Source: Rubrivivax sp.
GTDB taxonomy: Bacteria > Pseudomonadota > Gammaproteobacteria > Burkholderiales > Burkholderiaceae_C
DNA length: 64,000 nucleotides
Direction: 5' to 3'
NCBI GenBank assembly: GCA_027491255.1
Contig: JAIXWM010000175.1
Location: 1-64,000, forward strand
The translations under genes and the position numbers were made by a program. Below, in pieces: positions 8,529 to 16,777 of this stretch; the stretch's first letter is position 1; each line of letters starts with the position of its first letter. Under the pieces are notes generated by a model. The model was not told the origin of the DNA. It ran no database searches and worked only from the letters and a program-made list of their open reading frames with translations.

Positions 8529-10685
8529 TCAGCCAGGACCGTCCAGTGCGTCGGCCATGGCCCGCCGGTTGCGTCGCGCGGCCACGTACTGTGGCTGCAG
8601 CGCCAGCGCGCGGTCGAAGCAGTCGCGCGCCGCGGCCACACGGCCCCGGGCATGGAGCGCGACCCCGAGGTTGTTGTGGAACTCGGCGTCGCCGGGTGCC
8701 AGCGCGACCGCGGCCCGAAGGCAGGCGATCGCGTCGTCGTGCCGGCCGAGCGCCAGCAGCGCGGCACCGAGACGGCTGCGCGCCCCTGCATGACCGGGCG
8801 CGCGACGCGTCGCAATCTCCAGCAAACCTGCGGCCCGGTCTGCGTGCCCGGCACGGTAGGACTGCGACGCCGCCGCGAGCAGGGGCTCGATGCCTTGGCC
8901 CGAATCGGCCTCGACGCTGCCGTAGGCGCGTGCGGCGGACGTCGCGGAAGCGGCTTCCGCCCACTCGACCACGTCCAGGTGCGCCGGCGCCAGCCCCCGC
9001 TGCTGGCGCTCGAACGTCGCGATGTAAGCCGCCTCGATTCGCCGCGCGTACAAGGCCGGGTCAAAGATGCCCGAGCGGGCAATGCCCTCGGTCAGGCGGC
9101 GCCTGATCGGCGCCAGCGCCCCCGGGCCCAGCGCCAAGGCGACGGCCTGGTCCTCGTAGTCCTGGGGCGTGGCCACGACGAGTTCGTCCAGCCCCACCGT
9201 CCGCAGCAGGCTCGCAGCCAGGCGGCTGGCGAAGGACAGGCCGGGACGCGTCAGCACCGGCACGCCCATGCGCAGTGCGTCGCTCGCGGTCGTGCCCGCG
9301 CCGTAGGGGTGGCAGTCCAGCATCAGGTCGGCCAGCCGCATGCGCTCCAGGTGCTGATCCACCGGGAGGCTGCGCGCGAAGACCAGACGGGAGGCCGGGA
9401 CGCCGCGCTGGCGCGCGCTTTCGCGCAGATGGCGCTCGGCACTGTCGTGGGCCACCAGCAGCCACAGCACGCTGCCGGGCACGCGCTGCAGGATGCGCAT
9501 CCAGCCGTCGTAGACCTCGGGGCTGATCTTGTAGTTGGCGTTGAAGGAGGCAAAGACGAAGCCCTGGGCCGGCAGCCCGTGGTCGGCGCGGCCGGTTCGG
9601 CGCTTGCAGGGCTCACGCCGGGCCAGGTTGGGCTGGTAGCAGCCCGGCAGGCGAACGATCTTCTCGACGTAGTGCTCCAGGCTCGCGTCGGGGATGATCA
9701 CGTGATCGGCGATGTGGTAGTCGATCAGCGGGCTGCCCGGCGTGCCCGGGTAGCCGAGGAAGTTCACCTGCAGCGGCGCGGTGCGGAAGGAGAAGATCCC
9801 GGCACGCGCATTGTTCGTGTGGCCCTTCAGGTCCACGCCGATGTCCACGCGCAACTGCCGCGCCATGGCTGCGATCTCGCGGTCGGTGCGCGCGTGGACG
9901 TCGATGAAGCGGTCGACGGCGCCCGCGGCGCGGGCGCGCCACTCGTCCGCACGCGCCGGCCCGAAGGAAAACGCCGTCAGCTCGAAGCGCGAGCGGTCGT
10001 GCTGCTCGAGCATCTCCAGCATCAGATGCAGCGTCGCGTGGCTGAAGAAGTCCGACGAGAAGTAGCCCACGTGGATGCGCTGCGATGGCGCGCGCGGCAA
10101 GCGCGGCGCGATCGGCCCGAGCGATTCATCCGGCGGGAATCGATCCTGCGTGTAGATCTGGCTGCAACGGCGGTGCAGTTCGGGGTCGTCCACCATCGAC
10201 AGGACCTCGAAGGGCATCGCGGCCTTGCCGCCGGAATGCAAGGCCCGGCGCAAGGCCTGCAAGCCTTCGCACCAGCCGTCCCACAGCGACAGGTGCTGCT
10301 GCACGCGCAGCACCATGCCCAGCAGGTAGTCCTGGTCCGGCGCCAGCGCGTAGGCACGGCGGAAGGCCTGCAAGGCCTCTTCGAGCCGGTGCAGGTCCTC
10401 CAGCGCATTGCCACGATTGGCCAGGATCGCGGGGTGGTCCGGGTCGAGTTCCAGGGCCCGGCCCATCAGTTCGGCGGCAGCCAGGGGGTTGCCGGTTTGC
10501 GCTGCGACAACGCCCAGCAGGTGCAGCGCATCGACGTGCCGCGGCTCGGCCTGCAACACCTGCCGGTACAGCGCGCCCGCCTGCGCCAGTTCGCCGCGCT
10601 GGTGCAGCGCCAGGCCCCGTGCAAAGAGCGCGGCGGCCGGCGCCACCGCACCGGCCTCAGCGCGCGCCCGTCCAGTCGGGTTCAC
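8529..10685 (-). CDS. TPR-containing GT41 O-GlcNAc-transferase-like glycosyltransferase
   Basis: The 718-residue protein starts with about four TPR units (residues ~17-130). A GT41 (OGT/SPINDLY-type) catalytic region follows at about 190-560. Visible GT41 hallmarks are GYFSSDFFSHA, HTNNARAGIFSFRTAPLQV, FASFNANYKISPEV (the Lys aligns with the UDP-binding Lys of OGT) and PYGAGTTASDALRMG. Residues ~600-715 carry another block of TPRs, so the catalytic domain is flanked by TPRs on both sides. The family transfers sugar from UDP-GlcNAc or a similar donor to Ser/Thr of cytoplasmic proteins; the target here is unknown. The chosen ATG lies 29 bases inside the end of the crotonase gene, suggesting translational coupling. 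There is no nearby alternative ATG before residue ~70. Confidence 0.9.
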   Translation of the reverse strand: MNPTGRARAEAGAVAPAAALFARGLALHQRGELAQAGALYRQVLQAEPRHVDALHLLGVVAAQTGNPLAAAELMGRALELDPDHPAILANRGNALEDLHRLEEALQAFRRAYALAPDQDYLLGMVLRVQQHLSLWDGWCEGLQALRRALHSGGKAAMPFEVLSMVDDPELHRRCSQIYTQDRFPPDESLGPIAPRLPRAPSQRIHVGYFSSDFFSHATLHLMLEMLEQHDRSRFELTAFSFGPARADEWRARAAGAVDRFIDVHARTDREIAAMARQLRVDIGVDLKGHTNNARAGIFSFRTAPLQVNFLGYPGTPGSPLIDYHIADHVIIPDASLEHYVEKIVRLPGCYQPNLARREPCKRRTGRADHGLPAQGFVFASFNANYKISPEVYDGWMRILQRVPGSVLWLLVAHDSAERHLRESARQRGVPASRLVFARSLPVDQHLERMRLADLMLDCHPYGAGTTASDALRMGVPVLTRPGLSFASRLAASLLRTVGLDELVVATPQDYEDQAVALALGPGALAPIRRRLTEGIARSGIFDPALYARRIEAAYIATFERQQRGLAPAHLDVVEWAEAASATSAARAYGSVEADSGQGIEPLLAAASQSYRAGHADRAAGLLEIATRRAPGHAGARSRLGAALLALGRHDDAIACLRAAVALAPGDAEFHNNLGVALHARGRVAAARDCFDRALALQPQYVAARRNRRAMADALDGPG

Positions 10686-11484
10686 GCTTGTCGATGAAGG
10701 CCTGCACCCCCTCCAGAGCGGAGGGCTCCATCATGTTGCAGGCCATGGTCTCGCCGGCGTCGGCGTAGGCCTGCTCGATGCCCGTCTCGAGCTGCCGGTA
10801 GAACAGTCCCTTGCCCATGGCGATGGCCGCGCGCGGCTTGGCCACGATGCTGGCCACCAGCGCCTCCAACTCGGCGTCGAGATCGGCCGCATCGACGACG
10901 CGATTGACGAGGCCGCGAGCGCGCGCTTCCTCGGCGCCGATGAAGGCGCCGGTGACCAGCATCTCGAAGGCCTGCTTGCGCGGCAGGTTGCGGCTGAGCG
11001 CAACGCTCGGCGTGGAGCAGAACAAGCCGAGGTTGACGCCGCTGACGGCAAAGCGCGCCTCGCGGGCGGCCACGGCCAGATCGCACATCGCCACGAGCTG
11101 GCAGCCGGCGGCGGTGGCGATGCCGTGCACGCGCGCGATCACCGGCACAGGCAGGCGCTGGATCGTCATCATCATGCGCCCGCACTGGGCGAACAGCCGC
11201 TCGTAGTAGCCCTGCGACGGTTCGGCGCGCATCTCCTTCAGGTCATGTCCGGCGCAGAAGGCCTTGCCCGCGGCAGCGATCACGACCACGCGCGCACCGG
11301 CATCGGCGGCCACGCCGTCGAGCTCGGTCTGCAGCGCCTCGAGCATCGCCTCGGACAAGGCGTTGAAGGCCTGGGGCCGGCTCAGCGTCAGGCGCACGAC
11401 GCCGCGCGCGTCGCGCTCACGCAGCACGAGTGGGGGAGTCGTGGTCGGCTGTGGGGTGGGGGGCATTGGGGATGTCAGGTCCAT
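10657..11484 (-). CDS. Enoyl-CoA hydratase/isomerase-family protein (ECHDC3-like crotonase)
   Basis: This 275-residue crotonase-fold protein shows the oxyanion-hole segments FCAGHD (residues 76-81) and HGIATAAGCQL (120-130). The two catalytic Glu positions of true enoyl-CoA hydratases are absent: the region reads SGVNLGLFCSTPSVALSR (148-165) instead of QPE...PGAGG. That pattern is the one seen in ECHDC3-type proteins, whose reaction is unclear. The start at 11484 is supported by an AGGAG eight bases upstream. It lies 68 bases downstream of an acyl-CoA synthetase gene on the same strand, so a role on an acyl-CoA ester is likely. Hydratase activity should not be assumed. Confidence 0.9.
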   Translation of the reverse strand: MDLTSPMPPTPQPTTTPPLVLRERDARGVVRLTLSRPQAFNALSEAMLEALQTELDGVAADAGARVVVIAAAGKAFCAGHDLKEMRAEPSQGYYERLFAQCGRMMMTIQRLPVPVIARVHGIATAAGCQLVAMCDLAVAAREARFAVSGVNLGLFCSTPSVALSRNLPRKQAFEMLVTGAFIGAEEARARGLVNRVVDAADLDAELEALVASIVAKPRAAIAMGKGLFYRQLETGIEQAYADAGETMACNMMEPSALEGVQAFIDKREPDWTGAR

Positions 11485-11552
11485 CGTGGTCTCCTGCTCA
11501 GGACAGCGGCACGGGCCCACCGGCTGCAGGTGTGCCCGGTACATTCGCAAGC

Positions 11553-13202
11553 CTACTCGATCGCCGAGGCGCTCTTCGCGCGCTCGCGCAGTTGGAACTT
11601 CTGGATCTTGCCCGTGCTCGTCTTCGGGATGGGCTCGAAGCGGATCTCGCGCGGCACCTTGTAGCCCGCCAGCAGGCCGCGGCAGTGGGCGACCAGTTCC
11701 TCGGAAGTGACCTGCGAGTCGGGTTTGGTCTCCACATAGGCCACCGGCATCTCACCCCACTTCGGGTCGGGCCTGGCCACCACTGCGCAGGCCATCACGG
11801 CGGGGTGGCGGTACAGCGCGTCCTCGACCTCGATCGAGCTGATGTTCTCGCCGCCGGAAATGATGATGTCCTTGCTGCGGTCGCGGATCTTGACGTAGCG
11901 GTCGGCCTCGATCACCGCCAGGTCGCCGGTGTGGAACCAGCCACCGGCGAAGGACTTGAGCGTCGCCGCCGGGTTCTTCAGGTAGCCCTTCATGACGATG
12001 TTGCCGCGGAAGAAGATCTCGCCCATGGTCTGGCCGTCGGCCGGCGTGGGCTGCATCGATTCCGCGTCGAGCACGGTCATGCCCTCCTGCAGCGCATAGC
12101 GCACACCCTGGCGGCCGTTCAGCCGCGCCTGCTCGGACAGCGACTGCTGCGCCCAGCTCGGGCGCTTGACCGCCACAGCCGCCGGGCCGTAGACCTCGGT
12201 CAGGCCGTAGACGTGGGTGATGTCGAAGCCGATGCGCGCCATGCCTTCGATCATGGCCGCCGGCGGCGCCGCGCCCGCGACCATGCCGCGCACCCCGGGC
12301 GGGACACCGGCGCGCAGTTCCGCCGGGGCATTGATGATGAGGTTGTGCACGATCGGGGCGGCGCAATAGTGGGTGACGCCGTGTTCGCGCATCGCGTCCA
12401 GGATCGCCTTGGCCTCGACACGGCGCAGGCACACGTGCGTGCCGCCGAGCATGGCCACGGTCCAGGGGAAGCACCAGCCGTTGCAGTGGAACAGCGGCAG
12501 CGTCCACAGGTAGATCGGGAAGTGCGGCATCGTCCAGGTGGTCGCGTTGGACACCGCATTCAGGTAGGCGCCGCGGTGGTGCGTGACCACGCCCTTGGGG
12601 TCGCCGGTGGTGCCGCTGGTGTAGCTGACCGCGATCGCGTCCCACTCGTCGGCAGGCCCCTCCAGGCGCGCCAGCGGCGCGTGCGCGGCGAGCAGCGCCT
12701 CGTATTCATGCGTGCCCAGCCGCTCGCCGGGGCCGGTGTACTCGCTGTCGCAGACATCGACGACGACGATCTCCCGCCCGTGCTCGGCGCGCAGGATCTG
12801 CAGCGCCTGCGCAACGACCGGCGCGAACTCGCGGTCGGTCAGCAGCACGCGCGCTTCGCAGTGGTTCATCTGCCAGGCCAGCAGGCGCGCGTCCAGCCGC
12901 GTGTTGAGCGTGTTCAGCACCGCATTCAAGGCCGGGACGGCGTAGTGGGCCTCCACCATTTCCGGCGTGTTGGCGAGCATCGTGCTCACCGTACTGGAGC
13001 GGTCGACCCCGAGCGCGCGCAGCGCAGCGGCCAGGCGCGCCGAACGCTCGCGCGTCTGCGCCCAGGTGTGGCGACGCGCGCCGTGCACGACGGACGGCAG
13101 GTCGCCGAAGACCTCGGCGCTGCGCTCGACGAAGCTGACGGGAGACAGCGCGACGAAGTTGGCGGGGTTCTTGTCCAGGTCTCGGTCGTAGATGTTGCTC
13201 AT
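11553..13202 (-). CDS. AMP-forming acyl-CoA synthetase
   Basis: The 549-residue protein is an ANL-superfamily adenylating enzyme that should activate a carboxylic acid with ATP and CoA. The phosphate-binding motif YTSGTTGDPKGV lies near residue 180, HVYGLTEVYGPA is the A5 region, GWFHTGDLAVIE the A7 region, and the C-terminal lysine motif is PKTSTGKIQKF. Overall it resembles medium-chain or AlkK-type synthetases. The start at 13202 (MSNIYDRDLDKN) was chosen because AGGATCC lies just upstream; an in-frame extension to 13244 is proline-rich and unlike the family. It is the first gene of a minus-strand unit with the crotonase and GT41 genes, and is divergent from the ABC importer. Confidence 0.92.
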   Translation of the reverse strand: MSNIYDRDLDKNPANFVALSPVSFVERSAEVFGDLPSVVHGARRHTWAQTRERSARLAAALRALGVDRSSTVSTMLANTPEMVEAHYAVPALNAVLNTLNTRLDARLLAWQMNHCEARVLLTDREFAPVVAQALQILRAEHGREIVVVDVCDSEYTGPGERLGTHEYEALLAAHAPLARLEGPADEWDAIAVSYTSGTTGDPKGVVTHHRGAYLNAVSNATTWTMPHFPIYLWTLPLFHCNGWCFPWTVAMLGGTHVCLRRVEAKAILDAMREHGVTHYCAAPIVHNLIINAPAELRAGVPPGVRGMVAGAAPPAAMIEGMARIGFDITHVYGLTEVYGPAAVAVKRPSWAQQSLSEQARLNGRQGVRYALQEGMTVLDAESMQPTPADGQTMGEIFFRGNIVMKGYLKNPAATLKSFAGGWFHTGDLAVIEADRYVKIRDRSKDIIISGGENISSIEVEDALYRHPAVMACAVVARPDPKWGEMPVAYVETKPDSQVTSEELVAHCRGLLAGYKVPREIRFEPIPKTSTGKIQKFQLRERAKSASAIE

Positions 13203-13472
13203 GGGCGGATCCTGTGGGTCGGGGCGGCCTGGCATTCGTGCCACGGCACATGCACGTATGGTAGGCGCACGTCACGGCCGCGCGCGCGGCAGAGCCGCAG
13301 AGCGCCCACGCGCGAGCGCACCGCCACGAGGCATCAACGCCCCAATACGACGCCACATCAGGGAAACCCCGGGGTCTGGATGCACCACGAACGGGCGCGC
13401 ACAGAGCCGAAACCGCGCACGCTCCTTGCACAATCCACCAACGCTTCTTCACTTTCCCCTGGAGTTCCCGCC
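13203..13472. promoter_or_regulatory. Divergent intergenic region between acyl-CoA synthetase and ABC importer genes
   Basis: These 270 bases must hold promoters for the minus-strand acyl-CoA synthetase unit and the plus-strand ABC operon. I see no clean -35/-10 pair and no unambiguous operator. Confidence 0.4.
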
Positions 13473-14507
13473 ATGAAACCTGTTCACGTGACCCGCCGCA
13501 GCTTGCTGGCCGTCGCTTGCGCCACCACCGTCTTCAGCGGCGCGGCCCTTGCGCAGACGCCCGTCAAGTTCCAGTTGGACTGGCGCTTCGAGGGCCCGGC
13601 CGCGCTGTTCCTGGCCTCCACGGCCAAGGGCTACTACAAGGCCGCCGGCCTGGACGTGACCATCGACGCCGGCAACGGCTCGGGCGGCACGGTCACCCGC
13701 GTGGCCTCGGGCACCTACGACATGGGCTTCGCCGACCTGGCCGCGCTGATGGAGTTCCACGCCAACAACCCCGACGCGCCGAACAAGCCGGTGGCCATCA
13801 TGATGGTCTACAACAACACGCCGGCGGCGGTGCTGACGCTGAAGAAGAACAACATCACCAAGCCTTCGGACCTGGAAGGCAAGAAGCTCGGCGCCCCGGT
13901 CTTCGACGCGGGCCGTCGCGGCTTCCCGATCTTCGCCAAGGCCAACGGCATCAAGAACGTGCAGTGGACCAGCATGGATCCGCCACTGCGCGAGACCATG
14001 CTCGCGCGCGGTGACATCGACGCCATCACCGGTTTCTCGTTCACCTCGCTGCTGAACCTCGAGGCGCGCAACGTCAAGACCGAGGACATCGTCGTGATGC
14101 CCTATGCCGATTTCGGCGTCAAGCTCTACGGCAACGTGATCATCGCGAGCCCGAAGTTCCTGCAGGCCAACCCGGCGGCCGCCAAGGCCTTCCTCACCGC
14201 CTTCGCCAAGGGCGCCAAGGAAGTGATGGCCAACCCCGACCCGGCCATCGACTACATCAAGCAGCGTGACGGGATCATCGACGTCGCCCTCGAGCGCCGG
14301 CGCCTGCGCATGGCCATCGACGCCGTCGTCGCGAGCCCGGATGCGCGCAAGGAAGGCTTTGGCGTCGTCGTGCCGGCGCGCCTGAAGACCATGGCCGAGC
14401 AGGTTTCCGAGGCCTTCACCACCAAGACCCCGGTCAATGCGACGGCCGTCTGGACCGACGCCTACCTGCCTTCCAAGGCCGATCTGGACATCCTGCCCAG
14501 GAAGTGA
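13473..14507 (+). CDS. ABC transporter substrate-binding protein, NMT1/THI5-like
   Basis: The 344-residue product begins with a Sec-type signal (residues 1-27, ending AALAQT) after an Arg-rich start, so it should be periplasmic. The mature part, VKFQLDWRFEGPAALFLASTAKGYYKAAGL, is characteristic of the NMT1/THI5/SsuA family that binds thiamine-precursor pyrimidines, sulfonates, nitrate or related small molecules. Other family features are DLEGKKLGAPVFDAGR and the domain-swap segment near residues 130-200. It heads an operon with ATPase, permease and deaminase genes, and a hairpin separates it from the ATPase gene. The ligand is not determinable here; the deaminase hints at a nitrogen heterocycle. 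Confidence 0.9.
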   Translation: MKPVHVTRRSLLAVACATTVFSGAALAQTPVKFQLDWRFEGPAALFLASTAKGYYKAAGLDVTIDAGNGSGGTVTRVASGTYDMGFADLAALMEFHANNPDAPNKPVAIMMVYNNTPAAVLTLKKNNITKPSDLEGKKLGAPVFDAGRRGFPIFAKANGIKNVQWTSMDPPLRETMLARGDIDAITGFSFTSLLNLEARNVKTEDIVVMPYADFGVKLYGNVIIASPKFLQANPAAAKAFLTAFAKGAKEVMANPDPAIDYIKQRDGIIDVALERRRLRMAIDAVVASPDARKEGFGVVVPARLKTMAEQVSEAFTTKTPVNATAVWTDAYLPSKADLDILPRK

Positions 14508-14584
14508 GACTGCAGCGCCCGCGCGCCCTGCGCGTGCCAGCCGCGTCTGGCACCCGTGCATGCGCGGGGCGGATGGCTCCCTCC

Positions 14585-14613
14585 AGAGGCCCGGGCAATC
14601 CTCCCGGGCCTCT
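14585..14613 (+). terminator. Intra-operon hairpin after the binding-protein gene
   Basis: Bases 14585-14595 (agaggcccggg) pair perfectly over 11 bp with 14603-14613 (cccgggcctct) around a 7-base loop. Only a short TT follows. In ABC importer operons such hairpins often stabilise or partly terminate the binding-protein mRNA, giving it excess expression. That role is inferred. Confidence 0.65.
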
Positions 14614-14631
14614 TTGCGCTGAAGGATCCCG

Positions 14632-15453
14632 ATGACGACTCCCTTCGTCGACTTCCAGAACGTCTGGCTCGCCTACAACGACGAGCTGCTGGCGCAGAAC
14701 CATTTCGCGGTCGAAGACATCTCGCTGCAGGTCCACGAGGGCGAGTTCATCGCCATCGTCGGCCCCTCGGGCTGCGGCAAGTCCACCTTCATGAAGCTGA
14801 CCACCGGCCTGAAGATGCCGAGCAAGGGCAGCATCCGCATCGGCGGCGAGCCGGTGACCGGCCCGCTCAAGATCAGCGGCATGGCCTTCCAGGCGCCGAG
14901 CCTGCTGCCCTGGCGCACGACGGTCGACAACGTGCTGCTGCCGCTGGAGATCGTCGAGCCCTACCGTTCCAGCTTCAAGGCCCGCCGCAAGGAATACGAG
15001 GAAAAGGCGCGCGCGCTGCTCAAGAGCGTGGGCCTGGGCGGCTACGAGGACAAGTTCCCCTGGCAGCTCTCGGGCGGCATGCAGCAGCGCGCCAGCATCT
15101 GCCGCGCGCTGGTGCACGAACCGAAGATGCTGCTGCTCGACGAGCCCTTCGGCGCGCTCGACGCCTTCACGCGCGAGGAGCTCTGGTGCGCGCTGCGCGA
15201 CCTGCACGCGGCCAAGAAGTTCAACGTGATCCTGGTCACGCACGACCTGCGCGAGAGCGTTTTCCTCGCCGACACGGTCTACGTGATGAGCCGCAGCCCG
15301 GGGCGCTTCGTCGTCAAGCGCGACATCGACCTGCCGCGCCCGCGCGACCTCGAGATCACCTACACGCCGAAGTTCACCGACCTCGTGCACGAGTTGCGCG
15401 GCCACATCGGCGCGATCCGCCAGCCGGTGGGCGGTGGCACGCTGCCGCAGTAG
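14632..15453 (+). CDS. ABC transporter ATP-binding protein (nitrate/sulfonate/bicarbonate class)
   Basis: The 273-residue cytoplasmic ATPase has Walker A GPSGCGKST (44-52), Q-loop FQAPSLLPWRT, signature LSGGM (146-150), Walker B MLLLDEP (166-172) followed by FGALD, and switch His in VTHDLRES. It belongs to the SsuB/TauB class that powers NMT1/SsuA-type importers. A ribosome site, AAGGATCC, lies just upstream of the ATG. The permease gene follows after 70 bases. Confidence 0.93.
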   Translation: MTTPFVDFQNVWLAYNDELLAQNHFAVEDISLQVHEGEFIAIVGPSGCGKSTFMKLTTGLKMPSKGSIRIGGEPVTGPLKISGMAFQAPSLLPWRTTVDNVLLPLEIVEPYRSSFKARRKEYEEKARALLKSVGLGGYEDKFPWQLSGGMQQRASICRALVHEPKMLLLDEPFGALDAFTREELWCALRDLHAAKKFNVILVTHDLRESVFLADTVYVMSRSPGRFVVKRDIDLPRPRDLEITYTPKFTDLVHELRGHIGAIRQPVGGGTLPQ

Positions 15454-15523
15454 CCGCGCCTGCGCCGCCCCCTTCGCACGCCCTGCCCGCCGCCCCGACA
15501 CCCCGAACCCGCGAGCCCCGCCC

Positions 15524-16294
15524 ATGAAGATGTCGAAGTCGCTCGAACGCTGGTCACCACTGCTGCTGCTGGCGATCATCCTGTTCATCTGGGAACTGGG
15601 CGTGCGCCTGTTCAAGGTGCCCGACTTCATCTTCCCCGGGCCGGTGCAGATCACGCAGCAGTTCGGCCAGTTCACCGGCGCGCTGATGGATGCCGCCTGG
15701 AAGACCTTCTGGGTCACGATGGTGGGCTTCGGTCTGTCCATCGTGGTGGGCGTGCTGCTGGGCTTCCTGATCGGCAGCTCGCGCCTGGCCTACACGGCGA
15801 TCTACCCGTTGATGGTGGCGTTCAACGCGGTGCCCAAGGCCGCGGTCGTCCCCATCCTGGTGGTCTGGTTCGGCATCGGCCTCGGGCCCGGCATCCTGAC
15901 AGCCTTCCTGATCTCCTTCTTCCCGATCACGGTCAACATCGCCACCGGCCTGGCGACGCTCGAGCCCGAGCTCGAGGACGTGCTGCGCGTGCTGGGCGCA
16001 CGGCGCTGGGATGTGCTGATCAAGGTCGGCCTGCCGCGCTCGATGCCCTACTTCTACGGCTCGCTGAAGGTCTCGATCACGCTGGCCTTCGTCGGCACCG
16101 TGCTGGCCGAGATGACGGCCGGCGACTCGGGTATCGGCTACCTGATGCAGACGGCCGGCTCGCAGCAGCGACTGCCACTGGCCTTTGCCGGGCTGGTGGT
16201 CATCGGCGTGATGGCGATGTTGATGTACGAGCTGTTCTCGTGGATCGAGAAGCGCACGACCGGGTGGGCGCACCGCGGCTCGCAAGCCATCTGA
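15524..16294 (+). CDS. ABC transporter permease (SsuC/TauC class)
   Basis: The 256-residue inner-membrane protein has about six hydrophobic segments, starting with LLLLAIILFIWELGV. It carries the EAA-type cytoplasmic loop LEDVLRVLGARRWDVLIKVGLPRSMPY that docks on the ATPase. Length and order fit SsuC/TauC permeases. Starts at 15524 (MKMSK) or 15530 are both possible. The stop overlaps the start of the deaminase gene (ATGA at 16293-16296 region), implying translational coupling. Part of this gene reappears as a decayed fragment at 20483-20685. Confidence 0.92.
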   Translation: MKMSKSLERWSPLLLLAIILFIWELGVRLFKVPDFIFPGPVQITQQFGQFTGALMDAAWKTFWVTMVGFGLSIVVGVLLGFLIGSSRLAYTAIYPLMVAFNAVPKAAVVPILVVWFGIGLGPGILTAFLISFFPITVNIATGLATLEPELEDVLRVLGARRWDVLIKVGLPRSMPYFYGSLKVSITLAFVGTVLAEMTAGDSGIGYLMQTAGSQQRLPLAFAGLVVIGVMAMLMYELFSWIEKRTTGWAHRGSQAI

Positions 16295-16767
16295 TGAGCC
16301 CCGACCAGGCGGTGCACTGGCTGCGTCTCGCCAACGCGGTGGCGCGCGCCGCCGTGGATGCCGGCCACCACCCCTTCGGCGCGCTACTGGTGGGCCCCGA
16401 CGGGCAGACCGTGCTGCTGGAGCAGGGCAACGTCGACAGCGTCAACCACGCGGAGTCGGTACTCGCACGCGAGGCAGCACGCCGCTTCGACGCCGCCACG
16501 CTGTGGGCAAGCACACTCGTCACCACCGTCGAGCCCTGCGCGATGTGCGCCGGCACGCAGTACTGGGCCCACATCGGACGCCTGGTCTACGGCATGACCG
16601 AGCGCCGGCTGCTCGAACTGACCGGCAACCACACCGAGAACCCGACGCTGGACCTGCCCTGCCGCGAGGTCTTCGCGCGCGGCCAGAAGACGGTGCAGGT
16701 CATCGGGCCCGTGGCCGAGGTCGAGGAAGAGATCGCCGCGCTGCACCGCGGGTTCTGGCAGCGCTGA
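16294..16767 (+). CDS. Cytidine/deoxycytidylate-family deaminase (guanine-deaminase-like)
   Basis: The 157-residue protein has the zinc site of the family: H52 and E54 in NHAES, and C82/C85 in EPCAMCAG. The N-terminal HPFGALLV stretch and short length resemble GuaD/nucleoside deaminases more than tRNA-specific TadA. It would hydrolytically deaminate a purine or pyrimidine-like base in the cytosol. The ATG overlaps the permease TGA, so it is co-translated with the importer, and the imported ligand or its product is a plausible substrate. The last 150 bases are duplicated at 20686-20835. It ends 10 bases before the convergent reductase gene. Confidence 0.88.
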   Translation: MSPDQAVHWLRLANAVARAAVDAGHHPFGALLVGPDGQTVLLEQGNVDSVNHAESVLAREAARRFDAATLWASTLVTTVEPCAMCAGTQYWAHIGRLVYGMTERRLLELTGNHTENPTLDLPCREVFARGQKTVQVIGPVAEVEEEIAALHRGFWQR

Positions 16768-16777
16768 CGAACCAGGC

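Noticed and set aside
8397-10697. Long plus-strand open frame (about 766 codons) opposite the GT41 gene
   Set aside because: Its product is Arg/Gln/His-rich with no domain, while the minus strand encodes clear TPR and GT41 motifs. High GC at third positions creates such mirror frames.
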